Source: Pirellula staleyi DSM 6068 (GTDB taxonomy: Bacteria > Planctomycetota > Planctomycetia > Pirellulales > Pirellulaceae). Taken from it: 40,819 nucleotides of DNA. Under the pieces are notes generated by a model that ran no database searches, was not told where the DNA came from, and saw nothing but the letters and a program-made list of their open reading frames with translations. The number at the start of each line of letters is the position of its first letter. Within the stretch, counting starts at the first letter, position 1. Shown one piece after another: positions 8,392 to 16,225 of the stretch. The stretch spans positions 1 through 40,819 of the forward strand of contig CAMBSL010000023.1 of assembly GCA_945870455.1 (NCBI GenBank). Reading direction: 5' to 3'. A program made the translations under genes and the position numbers.

Positions 8392-9180
8392 TTACTGGCC
8401 ACCTTCGGTTCGCTTGGACCACCAGGGGAGTTCAACACCACCGTCCATGGTCAGCGTACTGCCTACCATGTAACTCGCTTCTTTGCTGAGCGTAAAGCAG
8501 ATGCCGTGTGCCATTTCCTCGGATGTGCCGAGTCGTTTCAGGGGCAGGCTCTTAGCCCCCTCCTGCAATTGCTCGTCCGTGAAAAACTTTCGTTCACCTG
8601 GCGTATCGATCCAGCCGGGATGAAAAACGTTGACGCGAATTCCATGACTTACCAGTTCGATTGCGGCGGTTCGAGCCATGTGATCGATTGCAGCTTTGGC
8701 CATGTTGTAGGCCATTGCAGTTGGGAAAGCTATTTTTGAGTGCGGAGAACTGACGATTGTGATTGCTCCGCCTTTGCCTTGCTGAACCATCTGTCTTGAG
8801 GAAGCGATCAAGCCATGCAGGGCTCCCCACATGCAGACATCGATTGTGCGGCGAAAGCCCTTCATGTCTGCTTCCAGCATTAATTGCCGATCGCTGTACG
8901 CGGCATTGGAAACGAACAAATCGAGACTTCCGAAGGACTCCACTGTTTTTTCAACCATTGCGTCAACCGCCGCTTGATCTGAAACGTCGCACGCAACAAT
9001 GATCGCTTTACGCCCCAGTTTCTCGATCTCGTGCTGAACCTCTTCGGCAGCACTTCGGCTGGAACTATAATTGATCGTGACGTTTGCACCGCCGCGGGCC
9101 AACTCAATGGCAACAGCTCTACCGATTCCCTTGGACGATCCAGTGACGATGGCATTTTTGCCTTCAAACGAGTAGTGCAT
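8392..9180 (-). CDS. SDR family NAD(P)-dependent oxidoreductase
   Basis: A classical short-chain dehydrogenase/reductase. It has the cofactor motif VTGSSKGIGRAV near residue 12, SNAAYSD in place of the usual NNAG region, the active-site Ser in TIVSSPHSK and the YxxxK pair in AYNMAKAAID. The C-terminal signature ASYMVGSTLTMDGG also fits. It is closest in style to glucose/3-oxoacyl-ACP reductase-like SDRs, but the substrate cannot be read from sequence. The track ORF runs up to 9258; the start at 9180 (MHYSFEGKNAIVTG, 262 aa) places the Rossmann strand at the usual distance from the N-terminus and is preferred. The gene is convergent with kup and 127 nt downstream of the DMFase-like gene. Confidence 0.88.
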   Translation of the reverse strand: MHYSFEGKNAIVTGSSKGIGRAVAIELARGGANVTINYSSSRSAAEEVQHEIEKLGRKAIIVACDVSDQAAVDAMVEKTVESFGSLDLFVSNAAYSDRQLMLEADMKGFRRTIDVCMWGALHGLIASSRQMVQQGKGGAITIVSSPHSKIAFPTAMAYNMAKAAIDHMARTAAIELVSHGIRVNVFHPGWIDTPGERKFFTDEQLQEGAKSLPLKRLGTSEEMAHGICFTLSKEASYMVGSTLTMDGGVELPWWSKRTEGGQ

Positions 9181-9307
9181 CTTTGCCTGCTTTCTTGTCG
9201 TGATAAATGGGGTACCATCCCTAGGAGTGGTACCGCCAAAGAGCGTAATGATACTCAAAAATTGAAAACAGAAGTGATTGATTTTTGCGTCAGAAAACGA
9301 TCGAGCT

Positions 9308-10831
9308 TTATTTTATCGCTCGGTCCAGCAAGTTGCGGGTGATGCGTTGAACGCGTTCATCTGGGCCATGTGGACGAGACCAATGCGACCAGGGAAGCAT
9401 GTGCCCAGGCGGACTTGATAGACCTTGGCACCAAAAAATGGTCGATGCGTTAAAAACAAAATTGCCCTTAGTCACGGGATAGATTGTAGCCGTCCATTGT
9501 TGCGGATTGACTCCACCCTGTAGTGCAGTGCCAGCGGCGACAATCTCCAGTCCGTCGATTTCTGGCGGGTCACCATGATACTCCCAACCGACGAGACCTG
9601 GGATGCTATCACCCGTCTTCATTCCGGTTCCTTCAAACATCCAATGCGATGGTTTTGTCACGGTCCAGTCGCCGCCACCATTCACAGGGTCAACGTTGCG
9701 TGAGCCCATGAGAAATCCTTCGTCCGGACCTCGGTGGGGAAACGGACCATTGTCGCGCTCGCGAGCGACCGCAAACTTGTAATCGCCGCCATAAGGCCCA
9801 CCGCGAAACAGGATTCTATTTTCGCGACCGTCATAGCTTTTGCGAAAGGGCGATACCCAACAGACCGAGTTTCCTGAAAAGAACAGGATATCGACCCCCG
9901 CGTCGCGCATTTGAACGACGCTTTCATATTGCCGTGCATCCCAGTATTCGTCATGACCCACGCTTAACATGGCCTTGCACTTCAGACCCCGATCAGGAAC
10001 CAGCATGTCACTATTCGAGCAATAGCTTACGTTGTAGCCTTGTTGTTCTAGCCAAAAGGCAAAGGGGAACTCGAAACACAGCCACTCCCCCGACCCAATC
10101 GACTGCGGATTCTCGTAAATCTGTGCATACTTGCTATACGGACGGTCGAAGCTGACATCCGCCCACGGCCCCTGATTTCCTTTGGGATGCAAATAGACGG
10201 ATGTGTCGACCGGCCAGCGATTGTACGCTTGCCAAGTATTATCGCTGACTTGAAACAAGATGTCGGCAGGACGATCATCGCGTACCACAAACACAACGTA
10301 GCTTTGCCAATAGTCGTAGGGTTTCTCGTCATCAACGGTCGTCAATCGCCCTAAATAAACACCGCTTAACCAATCCTTGGGAATGACGATCGAAGCGGAC
10401 GCTTCCCAGTGGCATTCCACCAGGCGGCGTTCCCCATCTGGTTCAGGTGTCTTCTGCGTGCGTCCTTCAAGCGGGCCAAGTGTCGTCATCAGTCGAGCAC
10501 CTCGTCCGCCATAATATCCAGTTCGAAAGATCTCGATCTTGAATGGTTTCTTTGGATTCGTCGAAACCATGATGTCGAGTTTCTCACCTGCAGAAACACT
10601 CTGACGCGAACAATAACCCTCGATCCAAGGGGAGCGAAAACCTAGATTCTTGTCTAATCGCACGCGTGTCAATTGCCAGTCATTGGATCCAGGTTTGTTG
10701 TTTTCCTCCTGAATCGCGTTTGAAACCGCTGCGTCCTGCGTTTGTTGTGCAACCAACGAGGCAGCAAGCAATTGAATCTGCACGACGACCGCGATCGTGC
10801 AACCAACGAGAATGTTTTGGCATTTACACAT
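9308..10831 (-). CDS. Secreted protein related to the N,N-dimethylformamidase large-subunit C-terminal domain
   Basis: A 507-aa protein with a signal peptide (CTIAVVVQIQLLAASLVA). The sequence matches the large-subunit domain family of N,N-dimethylformamidase: IEGYCSRQSVSAGEKLDIMV, EIFRTGYYGGRGARLM, GLKCKAMLSVGHDEYWD and the late FVFNASTIFWCQGLSSPPGH. DMFase hydrolyses dimethylformamide to formate and dimethylamine, but most homologues, including secreted planctomycete ones, are uncharacterised, so this activity should not be assumed. It lies 55 nt downstream of a ThuA-domain gene on the same strand. The two are likely co-transcribed, and both families contain glutamine-amidotransferase-like folds. 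Confidence 0.8.
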   Translation of the reverse strand: MCKCQNILVGCTIAVVVQIQLLAASLVAQQTQDAAVSNAIQEENNKPGSNDWQLTRVRLDKNLGFRSPWIEGYCSRQSVSAGEKLDIMVSTNPKKPFKIEIFRTGYYGGRGARLMTTLGPLEGRTQKTPEPDGERRLVECHWEASASIVIPKDWLSGVYLGRLTTVDDEKPYDYWQSYVVFVVRDDRPADILFQVSDNTWQAYNRWPVDTSVYLHPKGNQGPWADVSFDRPYSKYAQIYENPQSIGSGEWLCFEFPFAFWLEQQGYNVSYCSNSDMLVPDRGLKCKAMLSVGHDEYWDARQYESVVQMRDAGVDILFFSGNSVCWVSPFRKSYDGRENRILFRGGPYGGDYKFAVARERDNGPFPHRGPDEGFLMGSRNVDPVNGGGDWTVTKPSHWMFEGTGMKTGDSIPGLVGWEYHGDPPEIDGLEIVAAGTALQGGVNPQQWTATIYPVTKGNFVFNASTIFWCQGLSSPPGHMLPWSHWSRPHGPDERVQRITRNLLDRAIK

Positions 10832-10886
10832 TTTGTCTCACCATTGGTACGTCTGTTAACGATCGATCATTACAACTCGCGGACAA

Positions 10887-11729
10887 TTACTTGGCCTTGA
10901 GATACGTTGCGTTGAGCTTGTCGCAGGACCAGAGTAGCCCCCTCGTGACAAGATCCAAATAGCGAGCGTCGGATACCGTTTCGTTGTTGTGGCCAAGTGT
11001 TGTTGCAAAGACCTTGGCTCGGTCGCGGTAATTGTTTGTCCAGACGATTGCAAAATCATTCGTGCTTTCAACACCTTGTCGATTTTTGACCGTTTGCTTT
11101 CCTCGTGCCAGTGCCGTGGCAGACTCAAGCAGTTTGCCAGCGCTGTTGTTGTATAGCTCTTCGTTGATCGTGGTCCAGCCTGTTAGGCCCTTAATAATGG
11201 GGTTCTCGTTCGCTTGATACTGGATTTCGATCGGAGCTTGAGGTCCATGTCCTGTCGACTGAAGTCCTGTCAATTCAAACCAAGGCGTTACGCTTTGTGG
11301 ATACCCTTCGCTTCGGAAGCTGTGCATACCGCAATGCAAAATGACTGCTGGAAGACCCATTCGATGCGGTTCGAGGATGCGGTTGATTATGCTCAGGTCC
11401 TTTACGTCGGCTGAGCACTCGTCGTGAATGACGACATCAAAACCATTTGCCCAGGTCGGCGACTCATAGATTGGGTTTAAGTGGCCTGTCGTCTTGTCCG
11501 GGTCGAAAGCAATAACAACTTCAACGTGAGCCCGTTCCGAAATCCCTTTCGACAAGATATCTTTCTGAACACCATAGTCGTGGCAACAGCCGCCGAGGAC
11601 CAAAAGGGCGCGAATAGGTTTTATCTTTGGCTCATCAGCCCAGGCCAAATTCCCGCAAGGAATATTCGAAAGCACAGCCAAGAAAAACGTCGCTACAAGC
11701 ATGGTACGGACTTGAAAAAGTGATTTCAT
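10887..11729 (-). CDS. Secreted ThuA-like domain protein
   Basis: A ThuA family protein (class-I glutamine-amidotransferase-like fold, related to trehalose-utilisation proteins). The motifs are IRALLVLGGCCHDYGVQKDIL, DVVIHDECSADVKD, PAVILHCGMHSFR and the late ATTLGHNNETVSDARYLDLVTRGLLWSC. The start was moved from 11798 to the ATG at 11729. It follows an AAGGA Shine-Dalgarno about 10 nt upstream and gives a clean signal peptide (MKSLFQVRTMLVATFFLAVLS), for a 280-aa protein. In planctomycetes ThuA proteins often sit with sugar or ether-cleaving gene sets; here the partner is the DMFase-like gene downstream. The substrate is unknown. Confidence 0.85.
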   Translation of the reverse strand: MKSLFQVRTMLVATFFLAVLSNIPCGNLAWADEPKIKPIRALLVLGGCCHDYGVQKDILSKGISERAHVEVVIAFDPDKTTGHLNPIYESPTWANGFDVVIHDECSADVKDLSIINRILEPHRMGLPAVILHCGMHSFRSEGYPQSVTPWFELTGLQSTGHGPQAPIEIQYQANENPIIKGLTGWTTINEELYNNSAGKLLESATALARGKQTVKNRQGVESTNDFAIVWTNNYRDRAKVFATTLGHNNETVSDARYLDLVTRGLLWSCDKLNATYLKAK

Positions 11730-11798
11730 CAACGGAAATTCCTTGAGTGGTAACTTTGCGGGAGAGGTGTGCTGGGGGATATGTTGAACCGCCTGCAA

Positions 11799-12156
11799 GG
11801 CGTACAGCGTTGATTATCATAACAGCCAATCTTTGGCTGTGGGGCAAGTCAAAGGTGCAGGCAAGCTCCGCCGTGCCGTTCGCAGTCGAGCTTTTGCCAA
11901 GTTTATAGGTGGACGGCACATGGAATGTGCCTACTAGTTTCACTTTTGTCGGCTATGTCCTCTTGGCTGCAAGCCTTTTTTAGCAAACAGAGGAGCTGGA
12001 TAGGTTCTCGATCCGGGCCGCTGACCTCTGGACGATCTACACTCTCTAACGCATATTGTGAGACCGCTGTATTAATGTCGTCGGCCCTGCTATCCGATTT
12101 TTTTAAAATTCTAGCAATACCAACGGTCGTTTTCAGGATCGTATTAAGGGAACACC
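11799..12156. other. Intergenic region with short palindromes, no convincing gene
   Basis: The gap between the divergent ThuA and STAS genes. It contains short hairpins, ACAGCCAA/TTGGCTGT (11822-11840) and GGCACA/TGTGCC (11915-11931). The ORFs predicted in it (11903-12175 minus, 11925-12227 plus) show no protein-like features. Promoters for both genes must lie here but no clear -35/-10 pair could be chosen. Confidence 0.6.
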
Positions 12157-12528
12157 ATGTCTTCGCTGCCTCCATCCAAAGTAAAATCTGTTCTTCACAA
12201 GTCTGCTTTGGTCTTTTCCATTCTTGAATCGAAAATGCGAGACCTTGCGACGGTGAACCAAATCAAAGAAGCGATGGTGATCGCAGTCCGAGAGGCTTCG
12301 CCGCATCGAGTCATCATTGATTTGCAGCACGTTGAGTTTATTGGCAGCGTTGGGTTCTTAGCATTCTTGGCACTCCGCCGAGAGCCGGGTGTTGAGACCA
12401 TAACACTATGCGGTATCATGCCAAACGTTCGAGAAGTTTTTTTACTCTGCAAGTTGATTCCAGACGAAACGATGCAGAAAGCCCCATTTCAAGTTGCGGA
12501 CTCGGTCGAAACTGCAATGTCGATGTAA
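12157..12528 (+). CDS. STAS-domain protein (anti-sigma factor antagonist-like)
   Basis: A 123-aa single-domain protein. RVIIDLQHVEFIGSVGFLAFLALRR matches the core of the STAS fold of anti-anti-sigma factors. In SpoIIAA the regulatory serine sits in a DSSG motif; here the motif is GSVG, so the aspartate is lost while a serine stays in the first position. The protein may therefore be phosphoregulated by an HPK-type kinase, but no anti-sigma kinase or phosphatase gene is in the window. The N-terminal segment SALVFSILESKMRDLATVNQIKEAM fits the first strands and helix. It is transcribed alone and ends 17 bp before MITE copy 3. Confidence 0.8.
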   Translation: MSSLPPSKVKSVLHKSALVFSILESKMRDLATVNQIKEAMVIAVREASPHRVIIDLQHVEFIGSVGFLAFLALRREPGVETITLCGIMPNVREVFLLCKLIPDETMQKAPFQVADSVETAMSM

Positions 12529-12545
12529 CCTGGAGGGTAGGCTAC

Positions 12546-12662
12546 TAAGCACATCCGCATTTGTTTTTCATTCCGATTAGCCGTTGGGCGATAGCCTCGG
12601 TTCCCAATTGCTCAACATTCGTCGAGAACCGGGGCTATCGCCCAATGGCTATCAGTTGTTCA
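12546..12662 (+). repeat. MITE-like element, copy 3 (right end truncated)
   Basis: The left terminus TAAGCACATC and the central palindrome (GCCGTTGGGCGATAGCCTCGG ... CCGGGGCTATCGCCC) are intact. Similarity to copy 2 stops after about GGCTATCAGTTGTTCA, so the right terminal repeat is missing. The remnant reaches the stop codon of the convergent dehydrogenase gene (12660-12662), implying that decay or insertion here set that gene's end. Confidence 0.75.
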
Positions 12663-13568
12663 ATGGTTCCATTCCACGTTATTGAGTCTCGCAAGAGCGA
12701 GTATCAGGGCCTGCGTGCCTGAACTTCCGTAGTCCAGAGACTGAAGATATTCGTACATTTTCTTGGCGTGTTCCAAGCCGGGCAACTGCAAACCAAGTTT
12801 TTCCGCTTCTTCGATCGCGATACCGAGATCCTTGACGATGTGATCCACGAAAAAGCCAGGTGCAAAATCGCCTCGCAATATCCGCGGCGTCAAATTGCTC
12901 AGAGACCAACTGCCGGCTGCGCCCGTCGATACTGATTTTAGTACAAGCTCTGGATTGAGGCCGCTTTGTTTGGCGTACAGCATCGCTTCGCACAAGCCTA
13001 CCATGCTTGCTCCAATTAGAATTTGATTGACAACTTTCGTATGCTGCCCAGAGCCCGCAGGCCCATGACAGACAAACGTGGTACCAAGTAGCTTCCAAAT
13101 CGGCATCAAGGCTTCGTAAACCGCTTGATCGCCCCCTACCATAATAGAAAGTCTCGCTTCGCGCGCTCCGATATCTCCCCCCGATACTGGAGCATCCAAA
13201 GCAACCACGTTTTTCGAAGCCGCTGCTTCGGCAATACGAATGGCCAACCCGGGCCGGCTGGTCGTCATATCCACCATCACACCGCCAGATCTAAGTCCCG
13301 CCAGAACACCCTTTTCGCCCAACAGCACTTCCTCGACATCGGTCGGATACCCCACCATCGAAAAAACGACATCGCTTTGTTTCGCAACATCCTTTGGACT
13401 AGCACAGCCAACGGCACCCGAGTGAATCAAGTCGTTCATTTTCTCGGGTGAACGATTGTAAATTGCCAATCGAAAACCAGCTTTGAGTAGATGCGAGCAC
13501 ATGCTTCGCCCCATTACGCCAGTGCCAATCCATCCAAGTCGGGTCGTTTCAGGGTGTACCAATTCCAT
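12660..13568 (-). CDS. NAD(P)-dependent beta-hydroxyacid dehydrogenase (3-hydroxyisobutyrate dehydrogenase family)
   Basis: A 302-aa member of the 6-phosphogluconate/3-hydroxyisobutyrate dehydrogenase superfamily. It shows the dinucleotide-binding motif LGWIGTGVMGRSM near residue 12, the substrate-binding DAPVSGGDIGAREARLSIMVGG and GSGQHTKVVNQ, which carries the catalytic Lys four residues before Asn. The all-alpha C-terminal domain follows (TPRILRGDFAPGFFVDHIVKDL). Likely substrates are small beta-hydroxyacids such as 3-hydroxyisobutyrate, tartronate semialdehyde or gamma-hydroxybutyrate; the sequence does not decide. It starts 17 nt after the purine nucleoside phosphorylase stop on the same strand, so the two are probably one transcript. 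Confidence 0.88.
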   Translation of the reverse strand: MELVHPETTRLGWIGTGVMGRSMCSHLLKAGFRLAIYNRSPEKMNDLIHSGAVGCASPKDVAKQSDVVFSMVGYPTDVEEVLLGEKGVLAGLRSGGVMVDMTTSRPGLAIRIAEAAASKNVVALDAPVSGGDIGAREARLSIMVGGDQAVYEALMPIWKLLGTTFVCHGPAGSGQHTKVVNQILIGASMVGLCEAMLYAKQSGLNPELVLKSVSTGAAGSWSLSNLTPRILRGDFAPGFFVDHIVKDLGIAIEEAEKLGLQLPGLEHAKKMYEYLQSLDYGSSGTQALILALARLNNVEWNH

Positions 13569-13585
13569 TTTTTGTTTGCCTTACC

Positions 13586-14425
13586 TTAAGAACCAAGTTT
13601 TGCATATTCGTGATCAAGTACACCTGTGACGAGAGATGTCAGACGAGGCTCCGCATCATTGGCAATCGCGATGATCTTCTGTACGTCTGCTGGCTCAAGC
13701 GCATCGGGCAGACACATGTCCGTGATGACCGAAAAGCCCACGCAACGCATCCCAGCATGGACCGCCACAATCACTTCAGGTACCGTCGACATCCCAACCA
13801 CATCCGCTCCGATCATTCGCAAGAAACGATACTCGGAACGCGTCTCCAAATTCGGCCCGGAAACAGCAACGAACACTCCTTGATGAGCAACAATGTCGTG
13901 CTTGCGAGCCGCTTTGAGCGCCGCTTGAATCAACGAAAGATCGTACGGATGACACATGTCCGGAAAGCGAGGACCAAGCCGATCGTCGTTGATTCCGATC
14001 AGAGGATTGTCGCCCATTAAGTTGATATGGTCATCGATGAGCATAATATCTCCCGACTTGAAGAACGGGTTCAAGCCTCCGCACGCGTTCGATACGACCA
14101 GCAAATCTGCCCCCATGGCCTTCATCACGCGGACTGGCAGCGTAATCTGCTTGAGCTCATACCCCTCGTACATATGAAATCGCCCCTCCATCGCCATGAC
14201 GGGCAATCCGCAAAGCATCCCACACACAAGACGTCCGCGATGTGAGGTAGCTGTTGATTTTTGGAAGTGTGGAATATCACCGTATTCGATCGTCGCTTCG
14301 ACCTCAATGCGTTGCACCAAAGGACCGAGACCTGTCCCAAGTATGATCCCGGCGTGCGGCTTTTTCCCCCAAATCTTTCGGATTGCCGAACTGGCGTCTT
14401 GGATCTTGTCGTAAAGGTCTAGCAT
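13586..14425 (-). CDS. punA: Purine nucleoside phosphorylase (trimeric PNP/MTAP family)
   Basis: Phosphorolysis of purine nucleosides to free base and (deoxy)ribose 1-phosphate, cytoplasmic salvage. The 279-aa length fits trimeric PNPs. Family motifs: the phosphate loop ILGTGLGPL, HRGRLVCG, MEGRFHMYEGY, VSNACGGLNP, SGPNLETRSEYR with the base-binding Glu, and VGMSTVPEVIVAVHAG. At the base-binding position equivalent to Asn243 of human PNP (FSLITN) this protein reads FSVITD, an Asp as in methylthioadenosine phosphorylase, suggesting it may accept 6-aminopurines. The start codon abuts that of the plus-strand small ORF. It is followed 17 nt later by the dehydrogenase. Confidence 0.92.
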   Translation of the reverse strand: MLDLYDKIQDASSAIRKIWGKKPHAGIILGTGLGPLVQRIEVEATIEYGDIPHFQKSTATSHRGRLVCGMLCGLPVMAMEGRFHMYEGYELKQITLPVRVMKAMGADLLVVSNACGGLNPFFKSGDIMLIDDHINLMGDNPLIGINDDRLGPRFPDMCHPYDLSLIQAALKAARKHDIVAHQGVFVAVSGPNLETRSEYRFLRMIGADVVGMSTVPEVIVAVHAGMRCVGFSVITDMCLPDALEPADVQKIIAIANDAEPRLTSLVTGVLDHEYAKLGS

Positions 14426-14617
14426 GTGGGTACTAAAAAATTAGATGTGATGGGATGGGAAGTGGAATTGAGTCGGAGACTTATTTTACGCAATCGAAGC
14501 AAACCCACTACTCGTATCAAGAAGGATTTAATGGAAATGAGAAAAAGCTTGGCAACTCTTTCGAATACGGCACAATTGTGGTTAGATAGCGATGCGGCTG
14601 CCAACCCAACGCCCTAG
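14426..14617 (+). CDS. Small basic protein of unknown function
   Basis: A 63-codon ORF, rich in Arg/Lys and probably helical (SRRLILRNRSKPTTRIKKDLMEMRKSLATL). It looks protein-like and is not antisense to another gene. The GTG at 14426 directly abuts the divergent PNP start; an ATG at 14450 (MGWEVELSRR) is an alternative that would leave room for control signals. It ends 35 nt before the GlmU-like gene on the same strand and may be co-transcribed with it. The family was not recognised. Confidence 0.5.
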   Translation: MGTKKLDVMGWEVELSRRLILRNRSKPTTRIKKDLMEMRKSLATLSNTAQLWLDSDAAANPTP

Positions 14618-14652
14618 ATCACTCTCCCGTCACGATAGGCTCAGAATTTACC

Positions 14653-15978
14653 ATGTCGATTGTTGTCTTCGAAGACCCGCAATGCGAACTGCTTGCTCCG
14701 ATCACGCTGGCGAGACTGGCTGCCACAATGACGTGCGGCAGTTTTCGGCTGGTCGATTTGGTTGGGCATCTTTGTGATGAAGTGTATGGTATCTCTCGGC
14801 CGCATTTGCACACGTTGCAAAGGATCGATTTTCCGGAACTTCGGTTGCTCGATGAAATCCCCATCGATTCCAAACGTCAGGAAAGAGCCGTTAAGCTGTT
14901 GCTAAACGCTCGAATTGCGCCTACCAAACAAAACTTCTTACGAATACAGCAGCTGTATCGAGCCGCCTGCCAATCCGCACCGAACTCGCCCCCGATGGTC
15001 GTGCGGGACCGGGAACATGTGGCAGCAGTTGTCAATCCCCCGTGGACTGTCGAACAGCTCTTTGGATATGGCTACCTCGCTGCTGAAGATTGGATCGAAA
15101 AAGCGAAATCGTTCGAAGATCTGGATTGCGAACTCGTTACGATTGCGCTTCCACATGAATTGATTGCAACCAATATGGCTTGCATCCGTGAGAACTTGGA
15201 ATGGCGCATCGAACTTGGGGCCTGCCGATCGGAGAACGGTGCCGTCACGCCGACGGTGAGTGAACTACGTCAACTTTCGGACGGGCTGTTTCTCGCAGAG
15301 GGTGCGACGATTGGCGAGTATGTGATCACCGACACTCGCAAAGGCCCCGTCATTATCGATCGCGGAGCGCATGTCGGACCATACACACTCTTGCGCGGCC
15401 CCATCTACATCGGACCGAAAGCTCGAATCCTTGAACACTCCGCTATCAAAGACGCCGTGTCCCTCTCGCACACCACCAAAATCGGTGGGGAAGTCGAAGC
15501 ATCCGTGATTGAACCGTACTCCAACAAACAGCACCACGGCTTCCTCGGCCACAGCTATCTAGGTAGCTGGATCAACTTAGGTGCAGGCACATGCAACAGC
15601 GATTTAAAAAACACGTACGGAACGGTCAATATGGAGTACGGCTTTGGCAAAGCTTCGACAAATATGCAGTTTCTCGGCTGCGTCATGGGCGACTATTCCA
15701 AAACGGCCATCAATACAGGTATCTTTACTGGAAAAGTCATCGGTGCATGCAGCATGATGTACGGTTTCGTGACGAGCAACGTGCCGAGCTTCGTGAACTA
15801 CGCACGGCTATTTGGGCAGATGGCAAGTTTGCCGCCCGAGGTCATGGTCAGTACACAACAACGTATGTTTGCTCGACGAGACGTGCAACAGCGAGGGTGC
15901 GATGTTCAATTGATTTACGACATGCACCGCATCACGCAAATGGAACGCGATCAATTCGGCGAGGCCCTGGCATTGTGA
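14653..15978 (+). CDS. GlmU-like putative sugar nucleotidyltransferase/acyltransferase (alternative GlmU family)
   Basis: A 441-aa two-part protein. The N-terminal roughly 230 residues begin MSIVVFEDPQCELLAPITLARLAA, the pattern of the alternative bacterial GlmU-type family (TIGR03991-like). It lacks the LxAGxGTRM pyrophosphorylase loop of true GlmU. Residues of about 240-390 form a left-handed beta-helix of hexapeptide repeats (VIIDRGAHVGPYTLLRGPIYIGPKARI) with GSWINLGAGTCNSDLKNTYG, typical of the GlmU acetyltransferase domain. It probably makes or modifies a UDP-sugar precursor, although the donor and acceptor are not readable. It may form a short operon with the upstream small ORF. Confidence 0.82.
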   Translation: MSIVVFEDPQCELLAPITLARLAATMTCGSFRLVDLVGHLCDEVYGISRPHLHTLQRIDFPELRLLDEIPIDSKRQERAVKLLLNARIAPTKQNFLRIQQLYRAACQSAPNSPPMVVRDREHVAAVVNPPWTVEQLFGYGYLAAEDWIEKAKSFEDLDCELVTIALPHELIATNMACIRENLEWRIELGACRSENGAVTPTVSELRQLSDGLFLAEGATIGEYVITDTRKGPVIIDRGAHVGPYTLLRGPIYIGPKARILEHSAIKDAVSLSHTTKIGGEVEASVIEPYSNKQHHGFLGHSYLGSWINLGAGTCNSDLKNTYGTVNMEYGFGKASTNMQFLGCVMGDYSKTAINTGIFTGKVIGACSMMYGFVTSNVPSFVNYARLFGQMASLPPEVMVSTQQRMFARRDVQQRGCDVQLIYDMHRITQMERDQFGEALAL

Positions 15979-15989
15979 GACCGGCGGAA

Positions 15990-16220
15990 CTACTTATGTT
16001 GCCATCGGTCCGTCTGTTCGAAGAGCGACGAAGGTCCCGTTCCGTCAAGCCATTCACGATTTCGAACGGTATCCTTCACGATGGAATCGACCGTCTCCAA
16101 ATTCTGCGATTTGGGAGTAGACAACGGATCGTAGGTTGAGTCTTCGGCGATCGTAAAGCCAAAGCAAAAGCTGATATAGGTTGCAACAAAGACTAGTCGT
16201 ACCTTCATTTTCAAAGCCAT
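15990..16220 (-). pseudogene. Short secreted ORF, possible N-terminal relic of a hydrolase
   Basis: A 76-aa ORF with a good signal peptide (MKVRLVFVATYISFCFGFTIAE) followed by ETVDSIVKDTVRNREW. That segment resembles the start of the mature domain of secreted dienelactone/PAF-acetylhydrolase-like alpha/beta hydrolases (pattern VDxxxxDxxRNRxIP), but the rest of such a domain is absent. It begins 5 nt after the stop of the sulfite-oxidase-like gene and ends 12 nt from the convergent GlmU-like gene, so downstream sequence may have been deleted. It could also be a genuine small secreted protein; the relic reading is inference from weak similarity. Confidence 0.45.
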
Positions 16221-16225
16221 GACAT

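Noticed and set aside
12679-13098. 139-aa minus-strand ORF inside the dehydrogenase gene
   Set aside because: Alternative frame of the 3-hydroxyisobutyrate dehydrogenase-family gene, which carries all family motifs.
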